NCBI RefSeq assembly: GCF_000756655.1
Contig: NZ_ARXU01000014.1
Span: 38,719-102,718, forward strand
Length of the DNA: 64,000 nucleotides
Direction: 5' to 3'
From: Alcanivorax jadensis T9
GTDB lineage: Bacteria > Pseudomonadota > Gammaproteobacteria > Pseudomonadales > Alcanivoracaceae
Shown here piece after piece: positions 1 to 8,107 of the stretch. Position 1 is the stretch's first letter, and each line of letters opens with the position of its first letter. The notes under the pieces were generated by a model, which saw nothing but the letters and a program-made list of their open reading frames with translations, made no database searches and was not told the DNA's origin. Both the position numbers and the translations under genes were made by a program.

Positions 1-1
1 C

Positions 2-802
2 ACCCTGTTGTTCTACATGTGCTGGTTCTACGACCGTCGCAGCTTTCCCGAGCAGGCGCAGCTGCCCGGTGAGCAGCCGCTGCGTTTGTTGCCCACCGTG
101 GTGGGCATCATCAAGGAAGCCGCCAGCCTTACCGTGCTGGTGTTCAGCTACCCGCTGCGTCTGATCCACGATGCCTCACCGGTGCGCAGCCGCCACCACG
201 GGGAAACCCCAGTGATTCTGGTGCACGGCTACGGCGGTAACAGCGCCAACTTCCTGTTCATGCAGTGGCGGCTGAAATGGCGTGGCTGGGGCAATGTGTA
301 TTCGGTGAGCTACACCCCGCCGCACATCAACGCCCGCAAACTGGCCCAGCAGGTCAACGACCATGTGGAGCGCATCCTCGCCTCCACCGGTGCGCAAAAA
401 GCCCATATCGTCTGCCACTCCATGGGCGGGCCGCTGACCCGCTACGCCCTGAAAAACCTGGGTCTGGCCGGCAAGATCGACCGGGTGATCACCCTCGGCA
501 GCCCTCATTATGGCTCGCGCATCGCCGGCCTGTTCCCGGCCCAGGGCTCTGCGGCGCAGATGCGCTACCAGAGTCCCTTTGTGCAGGAGCTGGCAGAAGG
601 CGGTAGCTGCCCGGGCGGCGCCCGTTTCTTCTCCATCTACTCCAACCTGGATAACTACGTGCTGCCGGTATCCACCGCGGTGCTGGATGGTGCTGAAGCC
701 AACATCAACGTTCCTTACCTGGGGCACTGCGCCTTGCTGTACAGCAACCGCGTGCTGGATCAGGTGGAGCGCTGCCTGTTATCGCCGAAGCCGGAGGTTT
801 GA
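2..802 (+). CDS. Lipase/esterase, alpha/beta-hydrolase fold (5' partial)
   Basis: The reading frame is open to the left edge, so the true start probably lies outside the window. Counting from the first possible start visible (TTG at 8), there is an oxyanion-type HGYGG at residues 73-77, a nucleophile elbow CHSMGG at 136-141 (Ser138), then GSPHYGS and a late His in YLGHCALLY. This is the pattern of bacterial triacylglycerol lipases/esterases that cleave carboxylic esters, including acylglycerols. A hydrophobic stretch near residues 31-50 could be a membrane anchor, but the true N-terminus is missing. The family call is firm; the substrate is unknown. Confidence 0.8.
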   Translation, partial: TLLFYMCWFYDRRSFPEQAQLPGEQPLRLLPTVVGIIKEAASLTVLVFSYPLRLIHDASPVRSRHHGETPVILVHGYGGNSANFLFMQWRLKWRGWGNVYSVSYTPPHINARKLAQQVNDHVERILASTGAQKAHIVCHSMGGPLTRYALKNLGLAGKIDRVITLGSPHYGSRIAGLFPAQGSAAQMRYQSPFVQELAEGGSCPGGARFFSIYSNLDNYVLPVSTAVLDGAEANINVPYLGHCALLYSNRVLDQVERCLLSPKPEV

Positions 803-888
803 TCCACGACAATCTTGCATTGGCGACCCGGCAGTATCATGGTTGAAACAGGAGAACAGAAACCTTGATGCAACAGAGGGAGCGAATC

Positions 889-1341
889 ATGAGTGAATAC
901 GGTGCAACGGTCGCCTGGCATCTGAAGCCGGGCGCGTCGTTCGATTACGAACACTTCAACCGGGGACACGAGTGGACTTTCGCCGGTGGCGAAGTGGTGC
1001 AGGCCTCGGCCTCACCGGAATACTTCGGCAGCGGTAACAGGGTGAACCCGGATGAGGCAGTAATCGCCGCCACGGCAAGTTGTCACATGCTTACCTTCCT
1101 GTCGATTGCCGCCAAACAGGGCCACAAGGTGCTCAGCTATATCGATCAACCAACCGGCACGGTGGAGAAGGGTAGCGACGGGCACCTGGCCATCACCCGC
1201 ATCGTCCTGCGTCCGCGGGTGGTGTTCGATGATGGACAGGAACCGGAAGCCGCTGCCTTGGACAAGCTCCACGCCAGTGCCCACCGCAATTGTTTTGTGG
1301 CCAATTCCCTCAAGGCCGATATCAGCATCGAGCCGATCTGA
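889..1341 (+). CDS. OsmC family peroxiredoxin-like protein
   Basis: A protein of about 150 aa with the OsmC/Ohr fold signature: a first conserved Cys in ATASCHMLTF and a second in HRNCFVAN. In this family the two cysteines reduce organic hydroperoxides using lipoyl or other thiol donors. The ATG at 889 is preferred because GAGGGAG lies about 6 nt upstream; an in-frame TTG/ATG at 865/868 would add 7-8 residues. The gene stands alone between the lipase and the acyl-CoA dehydrogenase. OsmC rather than Ohr is a judgement from the motif spacing. Confidence 0.85.
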   Translation: MSEYGATVAWHLKPGASFDYEHFNRGHEWTFAGGEVVQASASPEYFGSGNRVNPDEAVIAATASCHMLTFLSIAAKQGHKVLSYIDQPTGTVEKGSDGHLAITRIVLRPRVVFDDGQEPEAAALDKLHASAHRNCFVANSLKADISIEPI

Positions 1342-1538
1342 TGTAACCCATCGCTCCTGCGGCGGGAAAGTCCGTTGCAGGGGCGGAAGCGGCGTTAGCG
1401 CCCGGGAAAACGGTATACAGCGGACCGGACAGTCACTCGCGGATGATGTTGCCTTCACACCGTGCCGCTAGAATGTTGGCCATAGATTTGCCGGCCCCGA
1501 CCTCGGGGCGGTGCCGTTGACCAACAGGACTGTCTGAA

Positions 1539-2678
1539 ATGCTTGATCAAAACGAAATCGAACTGTTCCGCGACAACGTCAAAAAATTCCTCGAAAACGA
1601 AGTGGCTCCACACTACGACCAGTGGGAAAAAGCCGAGATGTTCCCCCGTGAGCTGTGGAACAAGATGGGCGAGAATGGCCTGCTGTGCGTGGACGTACCG
1701 GAAGAGTACGGCGGCTTCGGCGCCAATTTCCGCCTGTCTGCGGTGATCGTGGAAGAGGCCTCCCGCGCCGGTTACGGTGCCCTGGCCTCCAACATCTCCG
1801 TGCACTCCGATATCGTTGCCCCCTACATCCTGCACCTGGGCACGGAAGAGCAGAAACAGACCTGGCTGCCGAAAATGGTTACCGGTGAAGCCGTGGGCGC
1901 CATCGGCATGACCGAGCCTGGCGCCGGTTCCGACCTGCAGGGCATGAAAACCCGTGCCGACAAGGATGGCGACGGCTACAAGATCAGCGGCCAGAAAACC
2001 TTTATCACCAATGGCCAGCACTGCGACGTCATCGTGCTCGCCACCAAGACCGACCCCAACGCCGGTTCCAAGGGCATGACCCTGTTCACCGTGGATTGCT
2101 CCCTGCCGGGCTTCGCTCGTGGTCGTAACCTGGAAAAAATGGGCCATCACGCCGCTGACACCTCCGAGCTGTTCTTCGAAGACGTGAAAGTGGGCGCCGA
2201 CCAGATTCTCGGTGGTGAAGGCAAAGGCTTCGCCAACCTGATGAACGAACTGCCCCGCGAACGCCTGATCCTGGCCCTGGGCGCCATCGCTGCCTGCGAA
2301 GGCATGATCGAGCGCACCATCGAATACACCAAAGAGCGCCAGGCCTTCGGCAAGCCGATCTCCAGCCTGCAGAACACCCGCTTCGTGCTGGCGGATCTGC
2401 ACGCCCAGGTGGTGGTTAACCGCGCCTACGGCGAACAGTGCATCGACCAGTACGACCGCAGCGAACTCACCGCCACCAACGCCTCCATCGCCAAGCTCAC
2501 CACCACCGAGCTGCAAGGTGTGGTCGCCGACAAATGTCTGCAGCTGTTTGGTGGTTACGGCTACATGCAGGAATACCCCATCTCCCGCGACTACGTGGAT
2601 GCCCGCATCCAGCGTATCTATGGCGGCACTAGCGAAATCATGAAGGAAATCATCTCCCGGGAAATTATCGGGCGATAA
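1539..2678 (+). CDS. Acyl-CoA dehydrogenase
   Basis: A 379-aa FAD enzyme of fatty-acid beta-oxidation or related acyl-CoA oxidation. It has the family signatures AIGMTEPGAGSDLQG in the middle domain and QLFGGYGYMQEYP followed by RIYGGTSEIMKEI at the C-terminus, which bind FAD and the CoA substrate. Length is typical for the family. It is monocistronic, with a strong intrinsic terminator directly downstream. In an alkane degrader it could oxidise chains made from alkanes, but the chain-length class cannot be read from the sequence. Confidence 0.93.
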   Translation: MLDQNEIELFRDNVKKFLENEVAPHYDQWEKAEMFPRELWNKMGENGLLCVDVPEEYGGFGANFRLSAVIVEEASRAGYGALASNISVHSDIVAPYILHLGTEEQKQTWLPKMVTGEAVGAIGMTEPGAGSDLQGMKTRADKDGDGYKISGQKTFITNGQHCDVIVLATKTDPNAGSKGMTLFTVDCSLPGFARGRNLEKMGHHAADTSELFFEDVKVGADQILGGEGKGFANLMNELPRERLILALGAIAACEGMIERTIEYTKERQAFGKPISSLQNTRFVLADLHAQVVVNRAYGEQCIDQYDRSELTATNASIAKLTTTELQGVVADKCLQLFGGYGYMQEYPISRDYVDARIQRIYGGTSEIMKEIISREIIGR

Positions 2679-2700
2679 ATCCTCAGGATTTCAGCATCAA

Positions 2701-2730
2701 AAAAACGCGGCCCCGGCCGCGTTTTTTTAT
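2701..2730 (+). terminator. Rho-independent terminator after acyl-CoA dehydrogenase
   Basis: The stem ACGCGGCC/GGCCGCGT (2706-2713 and 2716-2723) with a 2-nt loop is followed by a run of T. The leading A-run means it could also work in reverse. It sits about 25 nt after the stop codon. Confidence 0.85.
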
Positions 2731-3101
2731 GCCCTCCCGACCTGCGCACTGCGATAACTTCCATATCCCGTTGGAGCTATGCTTGCATGGCGAACACCCC
2801 GCCCATCACAAACATGCCCACTTCCCCGTCTTCACCAGAACCAGCCCGGGATTTGTAGGATATGGCTTACAGAAAATGCTAACTGGCTGATATAAAGTGG
2901 ATTTCTAAAGGGGAGGCACTTTGCCAAAAAGCACGCTCGTACTAGCATTATGTCGAACGTTCGCGATTTTTCAGTTGGGATAAATTCTCAACTTGGTGGT
3001 AAGTCACTAACCAATATCAAATTATTCGTGGCCAATGTGATAAGCCAAAAACAATTATGTCGAATTGAATTAAGTCGAATCGTTCGTCTTAATACGCTGT
3101 T
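2731..3101. other. Gene-free stretch with a single REP-like unit
   Basis: No gene is visible. Bases about 2768-2793 carry a lone REP-like unit (GGAGCTATGCTTGCATGGCG) that recurs at 22580 and, degenerate, at 48575. From about 2870 the sequence turns AT-rich and has short repeats of the type TTATGTCGAA, TAAGTCGAA. This change marks the border with the cassette region that follows. Confidence 0.5.
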
Positions 3102-3425
3102 ATGAATATGAGTAAACGACCCAACTTCATATATATGGCCGGAATGATCCCTGTTCTCTTCGTGGTGGGCCTTCTGGTATTCCTTACGTTCGATAACCTG
3201 CTCTCTAGTAGGGCTGTGTATGGAGACAAGTTTGGGAATGCATATGAGGTTGATGGGCTTGCTGCAATTTTAGTGAACCTGGGCATATTTGGGCTTATTG
3301 CTTGGCTGGGCTCTTACTTGGCATTCCTTGTAAAGCGCAGCGCAAAGCTCATGTGGGCTCATAGAGCTATCGGGGTTGTTAGCGGTGTTTTTATAGCGGT
3401 TGGGCTGGTCTATGGCCTTTCATAA
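3102..3425 (+). CDS. Integron-cassette ORF 1, small membrane protein of unknown function
   Basis: A 107-aa protein that I do not recognise. It has three predicted membrane segments (about residues 10-30, 53-73 and 86-106) and a short loop rich in charged and polar residues. The ATG follows a GTTATGA sequence that resembles the recombined core site of an integron cassette, and the stop overlaps the left end of a well-formed attC site (3421-3497). One short ORF, little 5' leader and an attC touching the stop codon are the usual layout of an integron gene cassette. Base composition is more AT-rich than the flanks. Confidence 0.65.
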   Translation: MNMSKRPNFIYMAGMIPVLFVVGLLVFLTFDNLLSSRAVYGDKFGNAYEVDGLAAILVNLGIFGLIAWLGSYLAFLVKRSAKLMWAHRAIGVVSGVFIAVGLVYGLS

Positions 3426-3497
3426 CAAGCGGCGGCAGGCGGATCAAATTTCCGCTCGTTCCTCGCTCCAATTTTCCCGCTGCGCCGGGCGTTATAA
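3421..3497 (+). mobile_element. Integron attC recombination site
   Basis: The left end CATAACAAGCGGCGGCAG (3421-3438) pairs with the right end CTGCGCCGGGCGTTATAA (from about 3480). ATAAC/GTTAT form the outer R''/R' pair, and GGCGGCAG/CTGCGCC form the inner pair with one unpaired G. An extrahelical base of this kind is what integron integrases recognise in the folded attC bottom strand. The length (about 77 bp), the imperfect central stem and the tight link to the preceding stop codon all fit. Recombination would fall at G/TTATAA (3491). Confidence 0.75.
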
Positions 3498-3509
3498 GCT
3501 CGTTTACCC

Positions 3510-3707
3510 ATGAGATATTTTTTAGCAGTTGTAGCGAATATATTTATTCTTGCTATTTCGGTAGTCGGGCTAATGTCTACCTGTATGTGGGGCTGCCCCA
3601 ATACAGGCATACAGCTTATGTTCAAAATTTCTTCGGTGTGCTTGTTGGTAAGCCTTGGGCTGCTCATATATCTTTGGGTAACAAGCAAGAGCAGCAAAAA
3701 ATATTAA
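3510..3707 (+). CDS. Integron-cassette ORF 2, small membrane protein of unknown function
   Basis: A 65-aa protein with two hydrophobic segments (about residues 4-24 and 36-57) and a basic, lysine- and serine-rich tail. No family is recognised. It starts 19 nt after the recombination point of the preceding attC and has no clear Shine-Dalgarno sequence, as is common for cassette genes. A second, damaged attC follows. A different start is possible, but the cassette framing supports this one. Confidence 0.55.
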   Translation: MRYFLAVVANIFILAISVVGLMSTCMWGCPNTGIQLMFKISSVCLLVSLGLLIYLWVTSKSSKKY

Positions 3708-3732
3708 GGCGGACATTGATGCTTTACCTAAA

Positions 3733-3795
3733 TCTTATAACAAGGCCAGGCAGCATCGACCCTGCGGGGCTGGACCTCGTTTCACTCGGCTGATC
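3733..3795 (+). mobile_element. Truncated integron attC site
   Basis: The left half CTTATAACAAGGCCAGGCAGC (from 3734) matches the R''/L'' end of attC sites and resembles the intact site at 3421. The matching right end (expected ...GGCGTTATAAG) is absent: the sequence breaks after CTCGGCTGATC and continues into an IS-like end at about 3796. This is read as an attC whose right arm was lost when an insertion sequence landed there. Confidence 0.55.
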
Positions 3796-3902
3796 TGTAA
3801 CCACTTTAGTGGACACCTTCCCTTAACCAGAGGGGGTGAAAAATGCCCCGATACAACAACCCAAGAAAGACCTGGCAGTATTCAGATGAATTCAATGCCT
3901 AG
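3796..3902 (+). pseudogene. Remnant of an IS3-family-like insertion sequence (start of orfA)
   Basis: TGTAACCACTTTAGTGGACA at 3796 looks like an IS terminal repeat. It is followed by a purine-rich ribosome-binding region and ATG at 3843, which opens a 19-codon frame (MPRYNNPRKTWQYSDEFNA) ending in TAG at 3900-3902. The peptide resembles the N-terminus of IS3-type OrfA transposases, whose helix-turn-helix would normally follow. Nothing further of the element is visible. The family assignment rests on recall of the motif. Confidence 0.5.
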
Positions 3903-3971
3903 AATCAAAATTGAACCGCGGCGGTAACCTCTCTGTCCAGGTCCGTGGTGAAAAAGAGAGTATGCCCCGAA

Positions 3972-4397
3972 ATGATGAAGCCTGTTTTTCTCCTCCTTAT
4001 CGTCTTTGTTTTCGTCGGCTGCACAAATGTGACGGGCGATGCCCCCAAGACTATTTCTTCGCTACCAGATGATCGCCTAAGCACAGAGCATCTGTTCGCT
4101 ACTGCGGATACATTTTTCTCCGACGCGGGCTATACCTGCAGCATTGATGCCGAGGCTGGCCAGTTTCGTTGTTCCAGAGCGCTTCGGGATCTTTATATTC
4201 ATCAGACAACCGCCGAGGTGAACATTTTCCCCGGTGACGAGGGTGGCAAGGCCCACAGGATCATAGCGAACCGCTGGGATGAGGGGTTGATTCCCAGTGA
4301 GCTGATTTCCAATACCTATGCCAACGATGACGTTGAGGCGTTCTGCGCGTATCTCGCCAGCGAGAAGCTTGGGTTTTGCAGTGACTATCAGGGCTGA
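3972..4397 (+). CDS. Putative lipoprotein of unknown function
   Basis: The N-terminus MMKPVFLLLIVFVFVGC is a lipoprotein signal ending in a lipobox (FVGC), so the mature protein should be acylated at Cys and sit in the envelope. The rest (about 125 aa) has four more cysteines and no recognised domain. A GTG at 3945 would add nine charged residues in front of the signal peptide, which argues for 3972 or 3975. It is flanked by the IS remnant and by REP repeats, so it may belong to the variable segment. Confidence 0.65.
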   Translation: MMKPVFLLLIVFVFVGCTNVTGDAPKTISSLPDDRLSTEHLFATADTFFSDAGYTCSIDAEAGQFRCSRALRDLYIHQTTAEVNIFPGDEGGKAHRIIANRWDEGLIPSELISNTYANDDVEAFCAYLASEKLGFCSDYQG

Positions 4398-4457
4398 GAG
4401 CCTGCTGGTCTGATCCGCAAGTGTCTGGATGATACTGACTTGATGAACGGTAGTGTG

Positions 4458-4654
4458 CCGTTGGGGCTTTGCTGGCAAAGCGAATCTCTGCGGAATGGAT
4501 AAGCGCCTTCGCTTTGCGAGCAAAGCTCCAACGGGGGTGGTGCTCTCCTATCTGGTGTTGCTTCCTGGATTCAATCATCCCCATCCCCTCAAACGTTACA
4601 ATCGCTTCGCTTTCACCGTCGCGAGCTTCATTCGCCATCGAACGATGGCTCCCA
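4458..4654. repeat. REP-like inverted pair plus a third REP unit
   Basis: Two REP-like units face each other: CCGTTGGGGCTTTGCTGGC... at 4458-4483 and the inverse ...GAGCAAAGCTCCAACGGG ending at 4535. Each contains its own small palindrome (GCTTTGC/GCAAAGC). A third, inverse unit lies at 4631-4654 (TTCGCC...GGCTCCCAC). The layout resembles the BIME/REP clusters of pseudomonads. The cluster sits between the lipoprotein and the convergent sortase gene. Confidence 0.6.
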
Positions 4655-4657
4655 CTG

Positions 4658-5212
4658 TTACGCCCTGGCGGTGATGATGTAGCGCAAGGGACCGCCGGCG
4701 GTGATGGCGTCGAAGGGGTAGCAGGTGATCAGCACTAGCTGCTGGTTGTCACGGGGGATATGCAGGGGGTGCTGCTGGCTGTTGATGACCTGCTGCGAGC
4801 TGACCTGAAAGCGCTGCTGTGAGCCGTCGGTAAATTCCACGGTGAGTGGGTCGCCGCTGTTCAGGGTTTCTAGAAAGGCAAAGTGAGTATCCCGGTGGCC
4901 GGCCAGTGTGAGGGCCTGGTCGCTGCCGATTCCCCCTGTCAGTCGGCCGGGGCCGAAGGCCAGGGCTTCGCCGCTGGTACTTTCAAGCACGTAAAGGGTT
5001 TTGCCGGCGGGGGTGGTAAGGCGTGCCACTGGCCAGGTGTCTGCCCAGGGCCAGGGGCGCTGGGGGGCGCCCTGGTCCAGGGTGGTTTGCCAGGCGTGGG
5101 CGATCAGGTGCTGGGCCAGCCAGGCCTTGCCATCCAGCCAGCTAGCCCAGCCTACCAGCCCCAGCAGGGCGGCGAGACTCAATACCAGCGAGCCTCGTTC
5201 AAGCCGTCCCAT
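4658..5212 (-). CDS. Class GN (Gram-negative) sortase
   Basis: A 184-aa transpeptidase-like protein with an N-terminal membrane anchor (residues 7-26) and the sortase catalytic triad: His106 in TLAGHRDTH, Cys164 in LVLITCYPFD, Arg177 in GGPLRYIIT. Sortases cut a sorting signal and join the protein to an amine. The small class found in marine proteobacteria nearly always sits next to one VIT/VWA target, exactly as here. Its start overlaps the last 14 nt of the target gene, so the two are probably translationally coupled. The natural acceptor in Gram-negatives is not established. Confidence 0.9.
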   Translation of the reverse strand: MGRLERGSLVLSLAALLGLVGWASWLDGKAWLAQHLIAHAWQTTLDQGAPQRPWPWADTWPVARLTTPAGKTLYVLESTSGEALAFGPGRLTGGIGSDQALTLAGHRDTHFAFLETLNSGDPLTVEFTDGSQQRFQVSSQQVINSQQHPLHIPRDNQQLVLITCYPFDAITAGGPLRYIITARA

Positions 5213-7151
5213 GGTTTAGCCTCCGCTGACGCAGCCAGAGCAGCAGGGTGACGATCAGCAGCACGCCGGCCAGCCGCCATAACAGGGGTGCCGGTGTTGC
5301 GGTGCTGGGCCAGGCGGTGCCATGAGGTGCCTGGTTGCGGACGGTGTCTTGCAGCAGGGGTTCATAGGCCGGGCGGGAGACGGTCTCTTCCACGGCGATA
5401 AAGCTGGTGTAGCGGCTGACCAGTTGATGGCGCAGGGCCACCTGGGTGATCTGCGGGGCGATATCGGTTTCCGGGGCACCCAGAGTGATGCGGTCCATCA
5501 GGTCGGCGATCTTACGCCGGGCCCACAGGCTGGCGGTGCCCGGGTGGTTACTGCTGACGGGCAGGGTGACCGCCTGCTGCCAGTGCTGGTGGCTGTAGCC
5601 GCTGACGGTAACCCGGTCGGTGGGGGCGGACAGTTTCATGGTCACCAGCAGGGGCTCACCGGCGTACAGATCTGGCAGCTTTTGCGGCCAGCGTTCGGCG
5701 ACCACGTTGTCCGGGAGCTGCACCTGCAGGTTGCGCATCAGCGGTGATTCCAGGCGGCGGAAGAGCGTATCCATGCCCTGTTGGACCTGGTTCTGGTCGT
5801 TGATGTAGGTAAAGCTGCCGCGCCCGAACTGGGCGGCACGGGTCATGAAGTGGCTGTTGGGGGCGGAGCCGATGCCCACGGTGAACAGGCGCGCTTCACC
5901 GAGCTGTTCGTGCAGGGCGCGGAAAATACCGTTCTCGTTGCCCACGGCGCCGTCGGTGATAAAGATCACCTGGCGCAGGTAGCCGTCGCTGGTTGGCTGG
6001 GCCAGGGTGGCGCTGAGGGCGGGCAGCATGTGGGTGCCGCCACCGGCATGCAGGCTGTCCACGAAGCGTTGAGCCTGTTGGCGGCTGGCGTCGGTGACTG
6101 TGGCAGTTTGATCAAACAGCAGGGTGTGCTGGCTGTCGAAGTCGGTGATGTTGAAGCGGTCGCCGGGTTTCAGGCGTTGCAGGGCCAGCTGCAGGCTGGC
6201 CTTGGCCTGGCGCATGGGGGCGCCGCCCATGGAGCCGGAGCTGTCGATAATAAATAAGGTTTCCCGTGGCAGCGTTGTCACCTGCCCGGTTTCCGGCGGG
6301 ACCACCATCAGCAGGGCGTAGTGCTCGCCATCGATCTCTTCGTGAAAGCTGGTGACCAGTGGTTCGCCCTTGTCTTCCAGTTCCCAGCTGAGCAGCAGAT
6401 CCCGGTCCATGGGCACGGAGCCGCCTTTCGGGGTGATGGTGTAGTGTCTTCCGTGGCGTTGTGAGTGGATGGCGTGGCTGGGGCTACCCAGGGTTGCCAG
6501 GCGGTTGCCAGCGTCCAGATCAATGCGGATCGAAGCGGTGCCGGCCTCGGCCGGGCCGCCGGGGTTGGCCACGGTATTGCGCAGCAGCGAATCCAGGGGA
6601 TGGGGCGTTTCCGTGGCTGGGGTGAAGCGCGGGGTCAGGGTGAGCGGCAGGCGCAATTGAAAGCGGCGTCCGTCCACGTTCAGGGTCTGCTGGTAATGCA
6701 GTTCCACCTGCACGGTTTCGCCGGGAGCGATATTGGCCACGGCGGTGGTGAACAGGTTGGGGCGCTGCTGGCTGACCAGGCTGGCTTTCTTGCCGCTGGC
6801 GCGGGCCTGACGATAAGCCTCTTCCGCCTCGGCTTTCCTGTCGATGCGGCCGACGATGCGTCTTTCTCCGACGGTCAGCACCATGCCGTCCACGGCGGCG
6901 TTTTCCGGCAGAGGAAACAGATAACGGCCCTCACGAAACTGCTGGCTGGGATTGTGAAATCGTTGCGTCAGGGTGACCCGCGCCAGCGGGCCGCTGACGG
7001 TGATGTGAGCATCGGTATCGAGCAGGGTGGCGGCGGTAATGTCTCCCTGGTCATCGGCCAGCAGCAGCGCGCCGGTGGCGGCCTCGTCCTGCCAGTCCGC
7101 CTGGGCGGTGAGGGTCAGTAGCAATAGCGAGAAGAAAAGCGTCAGTTTCAT
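5199..7151 (-). CDS. Marine proteobacterial sortase target protein (VIT + VWA domains)
   Basis: A 650-aa exported protein starting at MKLTLF, with a good AAGGAGG site just upstream; an ATG at 7193 would precede the signal peptide with 14 unlikely residues. Order of parts: signal peptide (1-18), VIT domain (about 20-150), VWA domain (about 297-470) with MIDAS motif DSSGS at 303-307, then a C-terminal sorting signal WPSTAT (614-619), a hydrophobic helix and an arginine-rich tail RQRRLNHG. The tail has the tripartite form of sortase substrates, although the motif differs from the LPxTA form usual in this family. The protein is likely presented in the periplasm or on the surface by the adjoining sortase. 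Confidence 0.9.
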   Translation of the reverse strand: MKLTLFFSLLLLTLTAQADWQDEAATGALLLADDQGDITAATLLDTDAHITVSGPLARVTLTQRFHNPSQQFREGRYLFPLPENAAVDGMVLTVGERRIVGRIDRKAEAEEAYRQARASGKKASLVSQQRPNLFTTAVANIAPGETVQVELHYQQTLNVDGRRFQLRLPLTLTPRFTPATETPHPLDSLLRNTVANPGGPAEAGTASIRIDLDAGNRLATLGSPSHAIHSQRHGRHYTITPKGGSVPMDRDLLLSWELEDKGEPLVTSFHEEIDGEHYALLMVVPPETGQVTTLPRETLFIIDSSGSMGGAPMRQAKASLQLALQRLKPGDRFNITDFDSQHTLLFDQTATVTDASRQQAQRFVDSLHAGGGTHMLPALSATLAQPTSDGYLRQVIFITDGAVGNENGIFRALHEQLGEARLFTVGIGSAPNSHFMTRAAQFGRGSFTYINDQNQVQQGMDTLFRRLESPLMRNLQVQLPDNVVAERWPQKLPDLYAGEPLLVTMKLSAPTDRVTVSGYSHQHWQQAVTLPVSSNHPGTASLWARRKIADLMDRITLGAPETDIAPQITQVALRHQLVSRYTSFIAVEETVSRPAYEPLLQDTVRNQAPHGTAWPSTATPAPLLWRLAGVLLIVTLLLWLRQRRLNHGTA

Positions 7152-7221
7152 GGTGGCCTCCTTGTGATGGAGGTCAGCATGGCAATGGAGCAAGGAGGCT
7201 TTGTGGGGATTGTGTGGGGAA

Positions 7222-7366
7222 GCAATTAATAGTTAATGATGAATAATTAATAACGCGCGAAGCAGGCGCCTCTGTTTTTCTAATGCATGAGGCCGCGTCT
7301 ACGAGGTAGGCGCGGCCTCATGCGTTTGCTCTTGGTGCTCGCCTCAGCTCGCGAACTATTAATTGC
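7222..7366. repeat. AT-rich inverted element enclosing a perfect 13-bp hairpin
   Basis: The outer arms GCAATTAATAGTT (7222-7234) and AACTATTAATTGC (7354-7366) are inverted copies. Inside lies GCATGAGGCCGCG (7285-7297) with its exact complement at 7311-7323. The arms belong to the AGTTAAC/AGTGAATAG repeat family also found at 9342, 10012 and 44080. The inner hairpin lies between the stop of the gntR gene and the start of the sortase-target gene and may stop transcription from gntR, though there is no long T-run. Confidence 0.55.
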
Positions 7367-7369
7367 CTT

Positions 7370-8038
7370 TTAAGCCGCGTTGCGGCGTTTGGCGATGGCG
7401 CGCAGGACGATCTGGCACTGGTTTTCGCCGTATTCGCGGATGTCTGCTTCGGCATCGGCGGTGTTGCGGCCGACCACGTTGATCAGCAAGCGCTTGAACA
7501 GCTGCAGAGAAACGTCGAACTCGGAGGTGTCTTCCTGCAGGGCGATAAAGGTGTAGCGCTTGAGCAGGGGGATCAGATCGACGATGTCGGTGGCCAGGTA
7601 GCGGTTGTTGGCGAATCGTTCGGTGGCGATTTCCACAAAGCGGAACGCCAGCTGGTGGGCGGCGGGCAGGTCGTTGTTCTGATAATGCTGGTCCAGCTGG
7701 GGCAGTAGCTCCACCAGGTCTTCTATCTGGCCGGGCATCCAGTTGCTGGCAGCCTGGCCGGCCAGCCGCGACAGGAGCATGAAAAGGAAGTCGTAAAGGT
7801 CGTGAACCTGCTCATCTGTGACGTCGCACACTCGTGCGCCCTTGCGCGGCTGCAACTCAATCAGGTGCTGCTTTTCCAGGACACGAAAGGCCTCGCGAAG
7901 TGAGTTGGTGCTCACATCAAGTTGCTTGGCCAGATCATTTTCCGGCAAACGAGCTCCGGGTGCCAGGGTGCCTGTGATGATTTGCTCGGCCAGGTGCTGG
8001 GCAATCTGCTCACTCAGGCTGACGGCTTTCAACGACAT
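7370..8038 (-). CDS. GntR-family (FCD) transcriptional regulator, divergent from alkB
   Basis: A 222-aa regulator. The N-terminal winged helix (residues 5-70) contains LPENDLAKQLDVSTNSLREAFRVLE, and an all-helical FCD-type ligand domain follows. Such proteins usually bind a metabolite and leave their operator when it is present. The gene faces alkB across 151 bp that include a palindrome over the likely alkB -10 box, so control of alkB, and perhaps of itself, is likely. As far as I recall, the same arrangement occurs at the second alkB of Alcanivorax. The ligand is not evident from the sequence. Confidence 0.88.
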   Translation of the reverse strand: MSLKAVSLSEQIAQHLAEQIITGTLAPGARLPENDLAKQLDVSTNSLREAFRVLEKQHLIELQPRKGARVCDVTDEQVHDLYDFLFMLLSRLAGQAASNWMPGQIEDLVELLPQLDQHYQNNDLPAAHQLAFRFVEIATERFANNRYLATDIVDLIPLLKRYTFIALQEDTSEFDVSLQLFKRLLINVVGRNTADAEADIREYGENQCQIVLRAIAKRRNAA

Positions 8039-8107
8039 GAAAAGGTCCTTTTCGGCTTCGGCGGGAATTATCCTCCAAGGTCGATACTATGGCACTAAAT
8101 GAGTTGT

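Noticed and set aside
1455..2516. Long open frame antisense to the acyl-CoA dehydrogenase
   Set aside because: It mirrors a gene with clear motifs in a GC-rich genome; the translated product is rich in Gly/His/Val with no domain and has no ribosome site.
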